In this document: piece by piece, positions 54,515 through 64,000 of the stretch
Position numbering within the stretch: position 1 is the first letter of the stretch
Layout: every line of letters starts with the position of its first letter
DNA from: Bacteroidales bacterium
Lineage (GTDB): Bacteria; Bacteroidota; Bacteroidia; Bacteroidales; VadinHA17
Assembly (NCBI GenBank): GCA_029974835.1
Contig: JARKQN010000059.1
Coordinates: forward strand, 1-64,000
Length of the DNA stretch: 64,000 nt
Direction: 5' to 3'
Made by a program: the position numbers and the translations under genes
Notes under the pieces: model-generated
What the model was told of the DNA's origin: nothing
Seen by the model: the letters and a program-made list of their open reading frames with translations, nothing else
The model's database searches: none

Positions 54515-54559
54515 ACACGGTAACTTTACATGCCCCGGCCGGATTATTATTTTGGACTG

Positions 54560-54589
54560 CAAAGATATAAAAATTGAATTAAATACAAA
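54560..54589 (-). promoter_or_regulatory. Promoter of rplU-rpmA
   Basis: On the minus strand TTTG (54589-54586) and TATCTTTG (54567-54560) with 18 bases between them match the Bacteroidota consensus closely. Confidence 0.65.
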
Positions 54590-54648
54590 TTATACATGAC
54601 GGTTAATAAAAAAATATTATTTGTTCCTCCAGTTAGGGCATTAATATT

Positions 54649-54656
54649 TATATTTG
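54649..54656 (+). promoter_or_regulatory. Promoter -7 box (TATATTTG) of the DUF151 gene
   Basis: TATATTTG matches TAnnTTTG, 46 bases before the start of the bifunctional nuclease gene. The nearest TTTG (54620-54623) is 25 bases upstream, a little far. Confidence 0.45.
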
Positions 54657-54702
54657 TCGAAGGTCAGGTAAAATAATCAACTTTCTCCCATAAAATGGGC
54701 TT

Positions 54703-55299
54703 ATGAAGAGGATCAAGCTGAAAGTATTGGGTATATCTTACAGTCAGACACAGTCGGGCGCCTACGCACTCGTTCTGATGGAGGAACAGGGTGAAAGGAG
54801 GATTCCTATAATAATAGGAGGTTTTGAAGCACAGTCAATAGTGATTAAAATCGAAAATCTTGAACCTCCCCGGCCTCTGACGCACGACCTTTTCAAGAGT
54901 TTCGCAGACGCATTTAACATTGACATTACGGAAGTATTCATTTACAAGCTGGAAGACGGAATCTTCTACTCGAAACTTATCTGCAACAGGGATGACGAAG
55001 AAATTGAAATAGACTCCCGTACGTCGGATGCGGTGGCACTTGCCTTGCGCTTTAACTGCCCCATCTACACCACACCCGAAATACTGGAAAAGGCCGGCAT
55101 AACAATTTCACAGGCAGCAGAGAACGGGAAATCCAGAGAAGATGATTCTCCCGAAAAGAACAGTCAATCTTCGGAATTCAGCTCTTTCACCGATGAAGAA
55201 CTGTACGGCATGATTGATGAGGCGGTAAAAACTGAGGATTATGAACGCGCAGCTCTGATACGTGATGAAATTGAAAAAAGAAAAAGACTCAAATCTTAA
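54703..55299 (+). CDS. Bifunctional nuclease family protein (DUF151) with UVR motif
   Basis: The 198-residue protein has an N-terminal DUF151 domain (VLGISYSQTQSGAYALVLME, RRIPIIIGGFEAQSI, SRTSDAVALALRFNCPIYT) and, after a charged linker, a C-terminal UVR-type helix pair (IDEAVKTEDYERAALIRDEI). A plant DUF151 protein has DNase and RNase activity; the bacterial role is uncertain. The UVR motif suggests contact with UvrA/B-like or McsA-type partners. The GH97 gene follows after 31 bases. Confidence 0.86.
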   Translation: MKRIKLKVLGISYSQTQSGAYALVLMEEQGERRIPIIIGGFEAQSIVIKIENLEPPRPLTHDLFKSFADAFNIDITEVFIYKLEDGIFYSKLICNRDDEEIEIDSRTSDAVALALRFNCPIYTTPEILEKAGITISQAAENGKSREDDSPEKNSQSSEFSSFTDEELYGMIDEAVKTEDYERAALIRDEIEKRKRLKS

Positions 55300-55330
55300 T
55301 AATCCCAAACCACATTTTAATTTACAGAAC

Positions 55331-57277
55331 ATGAAAAAATATGTTTCGGTTTTTCTTTTATGGTTTCTGATATTAAACCCGGTAATTCCGCGCGACTACA
55401 AAATAAGCTCGCCCGACGGAAAGCTTGCACTGACGGTAAGCGTAGACAAAAATATATCCTGGACAGTTACTTATGACGGAGTTCAGCTGTTCACTTCGCC
55501 GCGGGTGGCAATTGTGACGGGAAACGGCGCAATTCCGGTTGAAAACCAGCCTGTAAGGAAACAGCTTACAGGTAAAATAAATGAGCAGATCAGACCTGTG
55601 GTGGCACATAAAAGGGCGGTCATAACAGATAACTGTAACTTCATTACACTTACTTTCAGATCAGGCTTTAGCCTTACCTTCAGGGCTTACAACGATGGAG
55701 TGGCATACAGGTTTGAGTCGGACATTAACGATTCGCTTATTATTAAAAATGAAATTTCCGAACTCGCTTTTCCTGCTGAGACAAAATCGTGGTTCCCTGC
55801 CGAAGCGGGATTTATGTCGCATAATGAGAACACATTCAGGTATTCCTCTCTCGACACCATTACGGGTAGGCACCTTGCAAGCCTGCCGGTGCTTTTCAAA
55901 ACCGGAAACATTAACGTGCTGCTTACCGAATCCGATATTGAAGCGTACCCCGGCATGTGGCTCAGGGGAGACGGAGAGGGTAAACTCCATGGTGTATGGC
56001 CCGCCTATCCTGCAGAAGAGAGACTCAAAAGCGACAGAAATCTGTATGTAACCAAAACAGAAAATTATATTGCAAAGGTGGCCGGGAAAAGAAGCTACCC
56101 GTGGAGAGTGTTTGTAATATCTCCAACCGACGAAGGACTCATTGAAAGCGATATGGTTTTCAGGCTTGCCTCTCCGCTGCGCCTTAAGGAAACCGGCTGG
56201 ATAAAACCCGGCAAGGTGGCCTGGGACTGGTGGAATGCAAACAACATTTACGGCGTTGACTTCAGGGCAGGGATCAACAACCAGACTTACAAATACTACA
56301 TCGATTTTGCCTCACGTTACGGAATCGAATATGTTATCCTCGATGAAGGCTGGTACAGGCTCGGGAATGTCCTTGATGTTGTGCCTGAGATTGATGTACC
56401 CGAATTATGCAGGTATGCCGCTTCGAAAAATGTCGGAATAATACTTTGGGTTGTATTCAAAACACTCGACGACAAACTCGATGAGGCCCTTGCCAGGTAC
56501 AGCGAATGGGGCGTAAAGGGAATAAAGGTCGATTTTATGCAGCGCGACGACCAGAAAATGGTGGAATTTTATTACAGGGCCACGCAAAAGGCTGCCGAAC
56601 ATAAAATGCTTATCGACTTTCACGGGTCATACAAGCCCGACGGAATTATACGGACATATCCCAACGCCCTCACACGCGAAGGTGTAAAAGGAATGGAGCA
56701 CAGCAAATGGAGCAGGGACGTGAGTCCGGAACATGATGTAACCTTACCCTTTACCAGAATGGTTGCCGGACCAATGGATTACACCCCCGGAGCTATGGTA
56801 AATATGGAGAGAAACAATTTCCAGCCTGTTTTCTCAAGGCCGGCAAGCCAGGGCACAAGAGTGCACCAGATGGCTTTGTATGTCGTATTCGAAAGCCCCC
56901 TTCAGATGCTTGCCGACTCACCTTCAAACTATGAACGTGAAAAAGAGTGCACAGGCTTTATAGCCGGGGTGCCTGTGGTATGGGATGACCTGAAAGTGCT
57001 GCAGGCCAAAACAGGTGATTATGTTCTGCTTGCCAGGAAAAACGGAAAGAACTGGTTTGTCGGCGGATTAACCGACTGGTCGGCACGCGACCTTGAACTG
57101 GATCTTTCTTTCCTTGAACCTGGCGAATATACCATGGAGATTTTTGAAGATGGTATAAATGCCGACAGGTATGCAGGCGATTACAGCCACCGCTTTCTTG
57201 AGGTGAGACCCGGAATAAAAATGAAAATTCACATGGCCCCGGGAGGCGGATGGGCGGCAAAAATATCCCCGAAATGA
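55331..57277 (+). CDS. GH97 alpha-glucosidase/alpha-galactosidase family enzyme
   Basis: The 648-residue protein has a signal peptide ([20 protein letters not shown]). An N-terminal beta-sandwich, a TIM barrel and a C-terminal beta domain follow in the order known from GH97. [26 protein letters not shown] and [19 protein letters not shown] are family hallmarks. GH97 contains both inverting alpha-glucosidases (SusB) and retaining alpha-galactosidases; the sequence alone, read by eye, does not decide which. The start is the ATG at 55331; the frame is open upstream into the DUF151 gene. The stop overlaps thyA by 4 bases. Confidence 0.9.
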   Translation: MKKYVSVFLLWFLILNPVIPRDYKISSPDGKLALTVSVDKNISWTVTYDGVQLFTSPRVAIVTGNGAIPVENQPVRKQLTGKINEQIRPVVAHKRAVITDNCNFITLTFRSGFSLTFRAYNDGVAYRFESDINDSLIIKNEISELAFPAETKSWFPAEAGFMSHNENTFRYSSLDTITGRHLASLPVLFKTGNINVLLTESDIEAYPGMWLRGDGEGKLHGVWPAYPAEERLKSDRNLYVTKTENYIAKVAGKRSYPWRVFVISPTDEGLIESDMVFRLASPLRLKETGWIKPGKVAWDWWNANNIYGVDFRAGINNQTYKYYIDFASRYGIEYVILDEGWYRLGNVLDVVPEIDVPELCRYAASKNVGIILWVVFKTLDDKLDEALARYSEWGVKGIKVDFMQRDDQKMVEFYYRATQKAAEHKMLIDFHGSYKPDGIIRTYPNALTREGVKGMEHSKWSRDVSPEHDVTLPFTRMVAGPMDYTPGAMVNMERNNFQPVFSRPASQGTRVHQMALYVVFESPLQMLADSPSNYEREKECTGFIAGVPVVWDDLKVLQAKTGDYVLLARKNGKNWFVGGLTDWSARDLELDLSFLEPGEYTMEIFEDGINADRYAGDYSHRFLEVRPGIKMKIHMAPGGGWAAKISPK

Positions 57278-58068
57278 GACAATACCTCGATCTGGCAGAC
57301 CATATACTTAAGAATGGCGTGACAAAGGGCGACCGTACCGGTACGGGCACCATAAGTATTTTCGGTTACCAGATGAGGTTCAACCTTGAGGAAGGCTTCC
57401 CGCTGCTTACAACAAAAAGGCTCCATCTTAAATCAATAATCCATGAGCTTCTTTGGTTCATTAGCGGGGATACCAACATTAAATACCTTGTCGGCAACGG
57501 TGTGAGGATATGGAATGAATGGGCCGACAGCGAAGGAAACCTCGGCCCGGTGTACGGCAGCCAGTGGCGGTCATGGCGCGCCCCGGGTGGCGAACGTATC
57601 GACCAGCTGATGAACGTAATCGAAAGCATAAGGAAAGATCCCGATTCCCGAAGGCATATTGTCAGCGCATGGAACGTGGGCGAGCTCGATAAAATGGCCC
57701 TTCCTCCATGCCACCTCCTGTTTCAGTTCTATGTGGCCGGGGGAAGACTTTCGTGCCAGCTTTACCAGCGCAGCTGCGATGTTTTCCTGGGGGTGCCTTT
57801 CAACATTGCATCATATTCCCTGCTTACCATGATGGTTGCCCGGGTAACAGGCCTCCGGCCCGGAGAGTTTATTCATACACTCGGCGATGCCCATATCTAC
57901 CTTAACCACGTGGAACAGATGAAGCTGCAGACGACACGCCAGCCTTACCCACTCCCGCAGATGAAGATAAACCCGGCCGTTACTGACATCAGAGAGTTCA
58001 GGTACGAGGATTTCGAACTGGTTAACTATATATCACACCCGCATATCAAAGGCGATATTTCCGTATAA
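57274..58068 (+). CDS. thyA: Thymidylate synthase
   Basis: The 264-residue enzyme makes dTMP from dUMP with methylene-tetrahydrofolate. [45 protein letters not shown] (catalytic Cys) and [15 protein letters not shown] are diagnostic. The ATG at 57274 gives exactly the usual 264 residues and overlaps the stop of the GH97 gene (ATGA); the in-frame ATG at 57250 would add eight residues. It is directly followed by folA. Confidence 0.97.
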   Translation: MRQYLDLADHILKNGVTKGDRTGTGTISIFGYQMRFNLEEGFPLLTTKRLHLKSIIHELLWFISGDTNIKYLVGNGVRIWNEWADSEGNLGPVYGSQWRSWRAPGGERIDQLMNVIESIRKDPDSRRHIVSAWNVGELDKMALPPCHLLFQFYVAGGRLSCQLYQRSCDVFLGVPFNIASYSLLTMMVARVTGLRPGEFIHTLGDAHIYLNHVEQMKLQTTRQPYPLPQMKINPAVTDIREFRYEDFELVNYISHPHIKGDISV

Positions 58069-58563
58069 ATGGCAAAAATAATATCAATAATCGCGGCAGT
58101 CTCCGAAAACCTTGGCATAGGCCTTGGCAACAGGCTGCTCTGGAATATCCCGGATGACCTTAAAAGATTCAAAAAGCTCACAACGGGCAAATGCGTCATT
58201 ATGGGAAAAAGAACATGGGAATCACTTCCGGTAAAACCTCTTCCCGGCAGAAAAAATATAGTTCTTACCGATAATCCCGGAGAATGCTTCGAGTGCGGCA
58301 TCACTGCATACTCGGTCGAAGAGGCGTTAAGGTTATGCGGTGATTGTGATGAGGCCTTTATCATTGGCGGCGGTTCCGTATACCGCCAGTTTATGCCGCT
58401 TGCAAACCGGTTATATATTACCAGGATTCATTCCGTGACGGAAGCCGACACTTTTTTCCCCGAGATTCCGGAAAAGGAATGGAAAGTGGTTTTCTCTGAA
58501 TATCACGAGGGTACAGCCGGCATCTTCCCCTCCTATACCTATTGCATCTACGAAAGACTGTAA
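58069..58563 (+). CDS. folA: Dihydrofolate reductase
   Basis: The 164-residue enzyme regenerates tetrahydrofolate used up by ThyA. IIAAVSENLGIGLGNRLLWNIPDDLKRF carries the substrate Asp, and VIMGKRTWESLP and FIIGGGSVYRQFMPLANRLY bind NADPH. It starts immediately after the thyA stop, so both are made from one transcript. Confidence 0.96.
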   Translation: MAKIISIIAAVSENLGIGLGNRLLWNIPDDLKRFKKLTTGKCVIMGKRTWESLPVKPLPGRKNIVLTDNPGECFECGITAYSVEEALRLCGDCDEAFIIGGGSVYRQFMPLANRLYITRIHSVTEADTFFPEIPEKEWKVVFSEYHEGTAGIFPSYTYCIYERL

Positions 58564-58585
58564 CATTTTTTTATTTTCTCCGTTA

Positions 58586-58617
58586 AACCTTTTGAAGAAT
58601 GGTTAATCTAAAAGGTT
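58586..58617. promoter_or_regulatory. 8-bp inverted repeat upstream of a lipoprotein gene
   Basis: AACCTTTT (58586-58593) and AAAAGGTT (58610-58617) face each other 16 bases apart, about 35 bases before the lipoprotein start. It may be an operator or an RNA hairpin. Confidence 0.35.
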
Positions 58618-58651
58618 GTTAAATCAATTTACGAACCAAAAAACAAAAGGT

Positions 58652-59518
58652 ATGAAAACAAAATTGTTTACTTTGCTCATAGCGTCGGCTTTTATTTCAT
58701 TCACAGCATGCCAGAAGGATTCGAGTCCCATCGATAATGATTCAGTCAACCTGGCAGATGATGATGCAGTGACAAATGTGGTGTTTGATGACATTTTCAG
58801 CACCGTCGACAACGCCACCCTGATGATGGAAGATGTTCTTGGCAAGGGAGATGCTAAGGGAGGGGAGTATGTCATGGCAGACTCCTGTCCCACCGTTACC
58901 GTAAGCAGCACCTCGCCGGAGGTGTGGCCGAAAACAATCACCATTGATTATGGTACAGGCTGCACCGGTTACTACGGTAGCACAAGAGCCGGTAAAATCA
59001 TAATTACTGTTACGGCCCGCCGCAATGTGCTGAACGCCACCCGTACGGTGACATTTGACAACTATTATTTCAACGGCATTAAGGTTGAGGGCACAAAAGA
59101 GGTAAAGAACCTTGGTCCCAACGAGGCACAGCATGTTGTTTTCTCGGTTAAGCTTACCAACGGCAAACTGACTCTTCCCGACGGAAAGACAATTGAACGC
59201 AATGTCGATCACCAGAGGGAATGGATAGCAGGATGGCTCACCAGGAATATATGGGATGATGAATGCCTCATTACGGGAACAGCCACCGGCAAAACCATCA
59301 ATGGTGTTGCATATACAAATACCATTCTCACAGCACTTCACTGGAAAAGGGTTTGTGAGTTTTTTGTTTCGGGCGTGATAAAAATTGAAAGGGAAGGAGC
59401 CGAACCGGTAGAACTTGACTACGGCACAGGGGAATGCGATGCAGTAGCAACAATCAAAAAAGGAGATGCCACAAAGGAAATTACACTGAGGCACAAGCAC
59501 AGGCTGATGCAGCCATAA
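58652..59518 (+). CDS. Lipoprotein of unknown function
   Basis: The 288-residue protein starts MKTKLFTLLIASAFISFTAC, a lipoprotein signal with Cys20. The mature part is predicted to be beta-rich and includes ITIDYGTGCTGYYGSTRAGKI and LTNGKLTLPDGKTI. Similar Bacteroidota lipoproteins are common, but I do not recognise a characterised one. I use the ATG at 58652; an in-frame ATG at 58616 would precede the signal peptide with a polar stretch. It is transcribed separately, with its own terminator. Confidence 0.7.
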   Translation: MKTKLFTLLIASAFISFTACQKDSSPIDNDSVNLADDDAVTNVVFDDIFSTVDNATLMMEDVLGKGDAKGGEYVMADSCPTVTVSSTSPEVWPKTITIDYGTGCTGYYGSTRAGKIIITVTARRNVLNATRTVTFDNYYFNGIKVEGTKEVKNLGPNEAQHVVFSVKLTNGKLTLPDGKTIERNVDHQREWIAGWLTRNIWDDECLITGTATGKTINGVAYTNTILTALHWKRVCEFFVSGVIKIEREGAEPVELDYGTGECDAVATIKKGDATKEITLRHKHRLMQP

Positions 59519-59540
59519 GAAATCATCGGTATAATAATGT

Positions 59541-59580
59541 AAAGAGCGCAAAGAATCTGATTCTTTGCGCTCTTTGCTTT
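59541..59580 (+). terminator. Rho-independent terminator after the lipoprotein gene
   Basis: AAAGAGCGCAAAGAA (59541-59555) pairs with 59561-59575 over a 5-base loop, followed by GCTTTTTAT. It sits between convergent genes and may also serve clpX on the other strand. Confidence 0.85.
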
Positions 59581-59623
59581 TTATATTGCCTTAAAAGTTA
59601 AATTTCCCCGGAAGGATATTCTT

Positions 59624-60844
59624 TTATGAGGCCTTCAGAACCTTAATATCTGCCTTCTCCAGTTTGTTCCTGGCATAGTCGGTTGTGATTACCAGTTCCG
59701 ACGAACCTGATGACGGCATATCGAACATGGCATCGAGCATAATTGTTTCGCATATTGACCTGAGTCCTCTGGCACCGAGCTTGAATTCGATTGCCTTGTC
59801 GACGATATAATCAAGCACCTCATCGGTAAAGGTGAGTTCTATATTGTCCATTTTGAAGAGCTTGATATACTGTTTCACAATGGCATTCTTTGGCTCGGTA
59901 AGGATTTCCCTGAGCGCCTTGCGGTCGAGCGGATTCAGGAAAGTAAGCACGGGCAGGCGGCCGATGATTTCCGGAATCAGTCCGTAGGTTCTGAGATCCT
60001 GGGGTGCAATATACTGCAACAGGTTTTCCTTGTCTATCCTGTCCCTGTTTTTTGAGGCTCCGTAACCGACAACGGTTGTGTTAAGCCTTTGTGCAATTTT
60101 CTTCTCAATGCCTTCGAAGGCGCCGCCGCAAATAAAGAGAATGTTCTTGGTGTCGACCGGAATCATTTTCTGTTCCGGGTGTTTTCTTCCTCCCTGGGGT
60201 GGTACATTTACTATGGAGCCTTCAAGAAGCTTCAGCAAACCCTGCTGCACTCCTTCTCCCGAGACATCCCTTGTAATTGAAGGATTATCTCCCTTCCTGG
60301 CAATCTTGTCAATTTCGTCGATAAATACTATTCCCCTTTCTGCAGCCTTAACGTCATAATCGGCGTTCTGAAGCAGCCGTGTGAGCAGGCTCTCGACGTC
60401 TTCGCCCACGTAACCGGCCTCGGTAAGGACGGTGGCATCGACGATTGTGAAAGGGACATGAAGCATTCGTGCAATGGTGCGTGCCAGAAGAGTTTTGCCG
60501 GTGCCCGTTTCTCCCACAAGAAGGATATTGGATTTTTCAATTTCAATATCCTGGTTGTCGGGTTTCTGCATCAGTCTCTTGTAATGGTTGTAGACTGCTA
60601 CCGAGATGATTTTTTTCGCCCTTTCCTGGCCTATCACATATTCATCAAGGAAGGCTTTGATTTCGGCCGGTTTAAGAAGGTTTACCGAGTCGAACGAAGA
60701 TCCGGGCCTGGGGCCAAGCTCCTCGTTCATTATACTGTATGCCTGCTCGATGCAATGGTCGCAGATATGACCCTCGAGACCGGCAACAAGTATATTGGCC
60801 TCTTTCTTTGTCCGTCCGCAGAATGAACACCTGTCCATTTTCAT
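59624..60844 (-). CDS. clpX: ATP-dependent Clp protease ATP-binding subunit ClpX
   Basis: The 406-residue AAA+ unfoldase has an N-terminal zinc-binding domain (CSFCGRTKKEA...CDHC), Walker A GETGTGKT, Walker B IVFIDEIDKIA and a C-terminal sensor region GARGLRSICE. It unfolds substrates and feeds them to ClpP, encoded directly upstream. The stop of clpP and the start of clpX share one base (TAATG). Confidence 0.98.
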   Translation of the reverse strand: MKMDRCSFCGRTKKEANILVAGLEGHICDHCIEQAYSIMNEELGPRPGSSFDSVNLLKPAEIKAFLDEYVIGQERAKKIISVAVYNHYKRLMQKPDNQDIEIEKSNILLVGETGTGKTLLARTIARMLHVPFTIVDATVLTEAGYVGEDVESLLTRLLQNADYDVKAAERGIVFIDEIDKIARKGDNPSITRDVSGEGVQQGLLKLLEGSIVNVPPQGGRKHPEQKMIPVDTKNILFICGGAFEGIEKKIAQRLNTTVVGYGASKNRDRIDKENLLQYIAPQDLRTYGLIPEIIGRLPVLTFLNPLDRKALREILTEPKNAIVKQYIKLFKMDNIELTFTDEVLDYIVDKAIEFKLGARGLRSICETIMLDAMFDMPSSGSSELVITTDYARNKLEKADIKVLKAS

Positions 60845-61521
60845 TAACGTGATGTCTTCTGGAGTATTTCGTCTATCATGCCGTAGTCTTTCGCCTCCTG
60901 CGCGGTCATCCAGTAATCCCTGTCGGCATCTTTCTCAACCTTTTCGTAAGGATTTCCCGAATGCAGCGAAATGATTTCATAAAGTTCCTTTTTAAGCTTC
61001 AGGATTTCCCTTACTGTTATCTCTATATCTGAAGCATGTCCTTCAGCGCCTCCCATGGGCTGGTGAATCATTATGCGGGAGTGTTTCAGTGCCGATCTTT
61101 TTCCCTTTGTGCCGGCGGTCAGCAGAATCGCCCCCATTGAGGCTGCCATTCCCGTGCATATAGTGGCAACGTCGGCTGTTATGTACTGCATGGTGTCATA
61201 TATGCCCAGTCCGGCGTGCACCGACCCTCCCGGAGTGTTGAAATATATCTGGATATCCTTTCCGGGATCGGTGGAGTCGAGGTAAAGCAACTGGGCCTGG
61301 ATAATGTTGGCCACGTAATCGTCGATGGGAAGCCCGAGGAAGATTATCCTGTCCATCATCAGCCGCGAGAACACATCCATGGTTGCTATGTTCAGCTGTC
61401 TCTCCTCTATGATGGTTGGTGAGATATAACTGCTGGCAATGGATGTATACCTGTGCAGGGTAAGGCTGCTCAGTCCCATTTTGCTGCCGGCAAATTTTCT
61501 GAAATCTTCGTACTGACTCAT
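60844..61521 (-). CDS. clpP: ATP-dependent Clp protease proteolytic subunit
   Basis: The 225-residue serine protease subunit has the nucleophile Ser in CTGMAASMGAILL and the His in MIHQPMGGAEGHASD; the Asp is in DYWMTAQEAKDYGMIDEI. The N-terminal 30 residues form a propeptide-like extension compared with mature ClpP. It forms a barrel of two heptamers capped by ClpX. Confidence 0.97.
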   Translation of the reverse strand: MSQYEDFRKFAGSKMGLSSLTLHRYTSIASSYISPTIIEERQLNIATMDVFSRLMMDRIIFLGLPIDDYVANIIQAQLLYLDSTDPGKDIQIYFNTPGGSVHAGLGIYDTMQYITADVATICTGMAASMGAILLTAGTKGKRSALKHSRIMIHQPMGGAEGHASDIEITVREILKLKKELYEIISLHSGNPYEKVEKDADRDYWMTAQEAKDYGMIDEILQKTSR

Positions 61522-61586
61522 AATAAACTCTTTTTAATAAAACACAAAGATACTAATAATGTTTTTTCAACCTTTGGGGCGTCGTT

Positions 61587-62936
61587 TTATTTAAAGAGGG
61601 CGTCAAATTCCTCGTCAGTGACCTTTTTGTTCTCGACGGTAACCATCTCCTTTATTTTCTCTACGGCTTTTTCATCGAGTATTCTGTCGGCAATAGACCG
61701 GGCATCCTCTTCCTTTTTAATCATTTCGCGGGCGTAATTTGTTATCTGTTCGTCAGTGGCATAGAACAGCCCGTACTGGTGAAACTGGTAGCGGGTGATG
61801 TTTTCGGCCTCTTTCAGAAGCTCATCCTCCGTCACTTTAATGTCGTTTTCCCTTGCAATTTTTTTCCTTATGAGCTGCCACCTCAGGTTTTCGCGGAAGG
61901 CCGGGTATTCTTTTTCAATCTCTTCTGCGTTTGCTTTTTCGTCGGCCTTCAGAAGCCATTTTTTCAGAAACTCGTCAGGTAGGTCGAAGTTTATCTTATC
62001 CAGGGCGAGTTTTTTGAGGTCGAGCTTCAGCCTGTAATTGCTCTCGCCTGCAAGGTTGGCGGTGATTTCTTCGTCAATTTTGCCGTGGAACTCTTCAACG
62101 GAGTTTACCACGTTTTCGCCGTAAACATTGTTGAACAGTTCCTGGTCGGCATCCGCCATTTCAAACCTTGACACTTCTGAGATTGTAAATGCATACACCC
62201 CGGATGCTTCAGCCGCCTTTTCCCGGCTGATGCCAAGGAGCCCGGATATTTCATAGTCGTTCGGAAATGCCTTTTTCAGGTCAAATTCAATAACATCTCC
62301 TGCTTTCCTGCCAATGAAGAGATTCTTAATCTCCTCGTCCTTGACGATGCTGATGGCAAGAGTGGCATTTTCGTTTGAGAAACCCTCAGGTGTCTCTGCG
62401 CCTTCGGAGGCAACAGGGCTTATTTTTCCCTTAAGGATATCTTTTTCACCGGAGATGTCGGCGGTTACAAACTTACCGTAACGGCGCCTGTAGTTGTTGA
62501 CATATTCCTCCCTGATTTTCTCGCTGATTTCTATTTCATGGTAGAAAACTTTATCTTTTTTCGAAAGGTTAATTTCAATTTCAGGGGAGAGGCCTATTTC
62601 GAACGAGAAAGTAAAATCTTCGCGGGTTTCAAAATCGCGGTTTTCCTCAGTGTCGGGAACGGGAATGGGTTCTCCCAGTATTTCAGTATTTTCGTCGCGC
62701 AGGTATTTAAACAGGTTTTCGGAAATGATTTTGTTTATTTCATCGAGTTTAACCTGATTTCCGAACATCTTTTTTATCAGGCCGAAGGGGGCCATTCCCG
62801 GCCTGAAGCCTTTCAGATTGGCTTTTCTCCTGTATTCCCTGAGAGTTTTCTCAACATTATCAGCATAATCGGCCTTTGTTATGCCGACTTTCACCACAGC
62901 GGTCAGATTACCGGTTTCTTCCTTTACTATGTTCAT
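61587..62936 (-). CDS. tig: Trigger factor
   Basis: The 449-residue ribosome-associated chaperone begins with the ribosome-binding domain. The signature GFRPGMAPFGLIKKMFG is close to the canonical GFRxGK loop, though the Lys is replaced (Pro-Gly-Met). A middle PPIase-like region (KISPVASEGAETPEGFSNENAT) is diverged and a long helical C-terminal domain follows. The order tig-clpP-clpX is common across bacteria and places folding and degradation together. Length is normal. Confidence 0.93.
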   Translation of the reverse strand: MNIVKEETGNLTAVVKVGITKADYADNVEKTLREYRRKANLKGFRPGMAPFGLIKKMFGNQVKLDEINKIISENLFKYLRDENTEILGEPIPVPDTEENRDFETREDFTFSFEIGLSPEIEINLSKKDKVFYHEIEISEKIREEYVNNYRRRYGKFVTADISGEKDILKGKISPVASEGAETPEGFSNENATLAISIVKDEEIKNLFIGRKAGDVIEFDLKKAFPNDYEISGLLGISREKAAEASGVYAFTISEVSRFEMADADQELFNNVYGENVVNSVEEFHGKIDEEITANLAGESNYRLKLDLKKLALDKINFDLPDEFLKKWLLKADEKANAEEIEKEYPAFRENLRWQLIRKKIARENDIKVTEDELLKEAENITRYQFHQYGLFYATDEQITNYAREMIKKEEDARSIADRILDEKAVEKIKEMVTVENKKVTDEEFDALFK

Positions 62937-62987
62937 TCAGTTAAAAATAAATTAGAGATTCAAAAAACTACTTAAATTACTTATTTG

Positions 62988-63070
62988 TGCGGATGAAGGG
63001 ACTCGAACCCTTACGTCACTAGGACACAAGATCCTAAGTCTTGCTCGGCTACCAATTACGACACATCCGC
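62988..63070 (-). tRNA. tRNA-Leu (UAG anticodon)
   Basis: The minus strand folds to a cloverleaf with acceptor stem GCGGATG/CATCCGC, anticodon arm CAAGA-CTTAGGA-TCTTG with the anticodon TAG, a long variable arm as in class II tRNAs, and a T-arm AAGGG-TTCGAGT-CCCTT. The discriminator base is A, as Leu tRNAs require. CCA is not fully encoded (ACA follows). Confidence 0.95.
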
Positions 63071-63081
63071 GAAAACCGCGG

Positions 63082-63111
63082 CAAAGGTACTCAAAAAAAA
63101 CAGTAATGCAA
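63082..63111 (-). promoter_or_regulatory. Promoter of tRNA-Leu
   Basis: On the minus strand TTG (63111-63109) and TACCTTTG (63089-63082), 19 bases apart, match the consensus. Transcription would begin a few bases before the mature 5' end. Confidence 0.6.
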
Positions 63112-63121
63112 GGAGGAGAAA

Positions 63122-63847
63122 TCAGCGTCTGAGTTCGAAGTTCCTGCCAAGGTACACTCTTCTAACGTGTTCATCTTCGGCAAGCTGTCTGGCTGTCCCC
63201 GACATGAGGATTCTTCCTTCAAAGAGGAGGTAAGCCCTGTCGGTTATTGAGAGAGTCTCATGAACATTGTGGTCGGTGATCAGGATGCCGATATTTTTGT
63301 CTTTAAGGTGTGCGACTATACTTTGTATGTCTTCAACGGCAATCGGGTCAACGCCTGCGAAGGGTTCGTCGAGCAGTATGAATTTTGGTTTAAGGCTGAG
63401 AGCCCTGGCAATTTCCGTACGCCGCCTTTCCCCTCCTGAGAGCTGTATGCCTTTGCTTTTTCTTATTTTCTGAAGTCCGAATTCATCCAGCATCATCTCG
63501 AGTCTCTCCTTTTGTTCGGAGAGAGGGAAACCGGATAATTCAAGAACGGCCCTCAGGTTGTCCTCGACGGAAAGGTTTCTGAAAACCGAAGGTTCCTGCG
63601 ACAGATACCCGATACCTCTTCTTGCCCTCATGTAAACGGGCATCTGGGTTATGTCTTCATCGTCAAGATAAATCTTGCCCTCATTAGGCTTGATAAGGCC
63701 GACAATCATATAGAAGGAAGTCGTTTTGCCTGCACCGTTGGGACCCAGAAGACCGACAATCTCACCCTGTTCAACTTCAATGGATACATGGTCGACAACC
63801 TTGCGGTTGCGGTATTTCTTTACCAGGTTGTCGGTATAAAGTTTCAT
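63122..63847 (-). CDS. lptB: LPS export ABC transporter ATP-binding protein
   Basis: The 241-residue ATPase powers transport of lipopolysaccharide from the inner to the outer membrane. Walker A is GPNGAGKTT, the signature is [16 protein letters not shown], and Walker B is [36 protein letters not shown] is typical of LptB. It lies 4 bases downstream of tatC on the same strand. Confidence 0.94.
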   Translation of the reverse strand: MKLYTDNLVKKYRNRKVVDHVSIEVEQGEIVGLLGPNGAGKTTSFYMIVGLIKPNEGKIYLDDEDITQMPVYMRARRGIGYLSQEPSVFRNLSVEDNLRAVLELSGFPLSEQKERLEMMLDEFGLQKIRKSKGIQLSGGERRRTEIARALSLKPKFILLDEPFAGVDPIAVEDIQSIVAHLKDKNIGILITDHNVHETLSITDRAYLLFEGRILMSGTARQLAEDEHVRRVYLGRNFELRR

Positions 63848-63851
63848 TTTC

Positions 63852-64000
63852 TTACAGTTTTGAAACCTCGGTTGAATTATTCTCTCCCTTCATAAAATCA
63901 TCATGTGCTTTCTGTTTTCTTTTATAGACCATTTTTGAGATTAGGATTCCCACTTCATAAAGACCCAGAAGCGGGATACTAACCAGTATCTGGGAGAAAA
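63852..64000 (-). CDS. tatC: Twin-arginine translocase TatC, C-terminal end
   Basis: The last 48 codons are present and read [20 protein letters not shown], then a basic tail ending in STEVSKL and TAA at 63854-63852. The segment matches the final membrane helix and cytoplasmic tail of TatC. The rest of the gene is beyond the window edge. TatC is the receptor for twin-Arg signal peptides in the inner membrane. Confidence 0.75.
   Translation of the reverse strand, partial: FSQILVSIPLLGLYEVGILISKMVYKRKQKAHDDFMKGENNSTEVSKL

Overview
The window reads as chromosomal DNA of a Bacteroidota bacterium, most likely Bacteroidales. I see this in the recurrent promoter -7 box TAnnTTTG, the near absence of Shine-Dalgarno motifs, a GT3-type glycogen synthase fused to an alpha-glucan phosphorylase, GH29 and GH97 glycosidases, DUF4369/TlpA-type lipoproteins, membrane proteins with the GldL-like FKxxHWPxxG motif, and SiaB-like and TorF-like proteins. 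There is no rRNA, IS element, prophage, CRISPR array or obvious defence island. Most genes are housekeeping or metabolic and densely packed.

Layout. 1-7 kb: the 5' end of a TetR-type regulator gene with an in-frame amber codon, a membrane-anchored coiled-coil protein, class II aldolase, then an AT-richer patch with a beta-barrel-like protein, a frameshifted fibronectin-III lipoprotein and a possible gene relic, followed by a HerA-like ATPase. 7-13.6 kb: a class V aminotransferase-fold protein, a PadR regulator in a tight operon with two membrane proteins carrying HWP repeats, a methyltransferase and a GH29 fucosidase. 13.6-22.3 kb: a complete trp operon in the order E-G-D-C-F-B-A, behind a clear ribosome-mediated attenuator (leader peptide with two Trp codons and a 16-bp terminator hairpin), continuing into cysE-cysK. 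22.3-25.2 kb: a nitrogen module (TorF-like porin, Amt, PII). Repeated G-tract/TATA motifs lie upstream of both the porin and amt. 25.3-32.7 kb: ComM/YifB, a PlsC-type acyltransferase, a tandem-duplicated SiaB-like protein, LpxH and two paralogous TlpA-like lipoproteins, one of which has lost a catalytic Cys.

32.9-44.2 kb is a glycogen/alpha-glucan cluster: debranching enzyme, GT4, GH57 with a long Lys/Ala-rich tail, the synthase-phosphorylase fusion, and a convergent branching enzyme. 44.3-55.3 kb holds ribF, ahcY, a Rieske-like lipoprotein with altered ligands, greA, a HIT protein, comF, ruvC, an S41 protease, a DMT transporter, serS, rpmA-rplU (L21 with a basic tail) and a DUF151 nuclease. 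55.3-64 kb holds a GH97 enzyme, thyA-folA, a lipoprotein, the tig-clpP-clpX set, tRNA-Leu(UAG), lptB and the 3' end of tatC.

The least explained items are the PadR/HWP-repeat membrane module, the G-tract elements around the nitrogen genes, the double SiaB protein, and the Lys/Ala-rich tails on GH57 and L21. I did not find a defence or mobile system. All family assignments come from motif recognition by eye, not from database searches.
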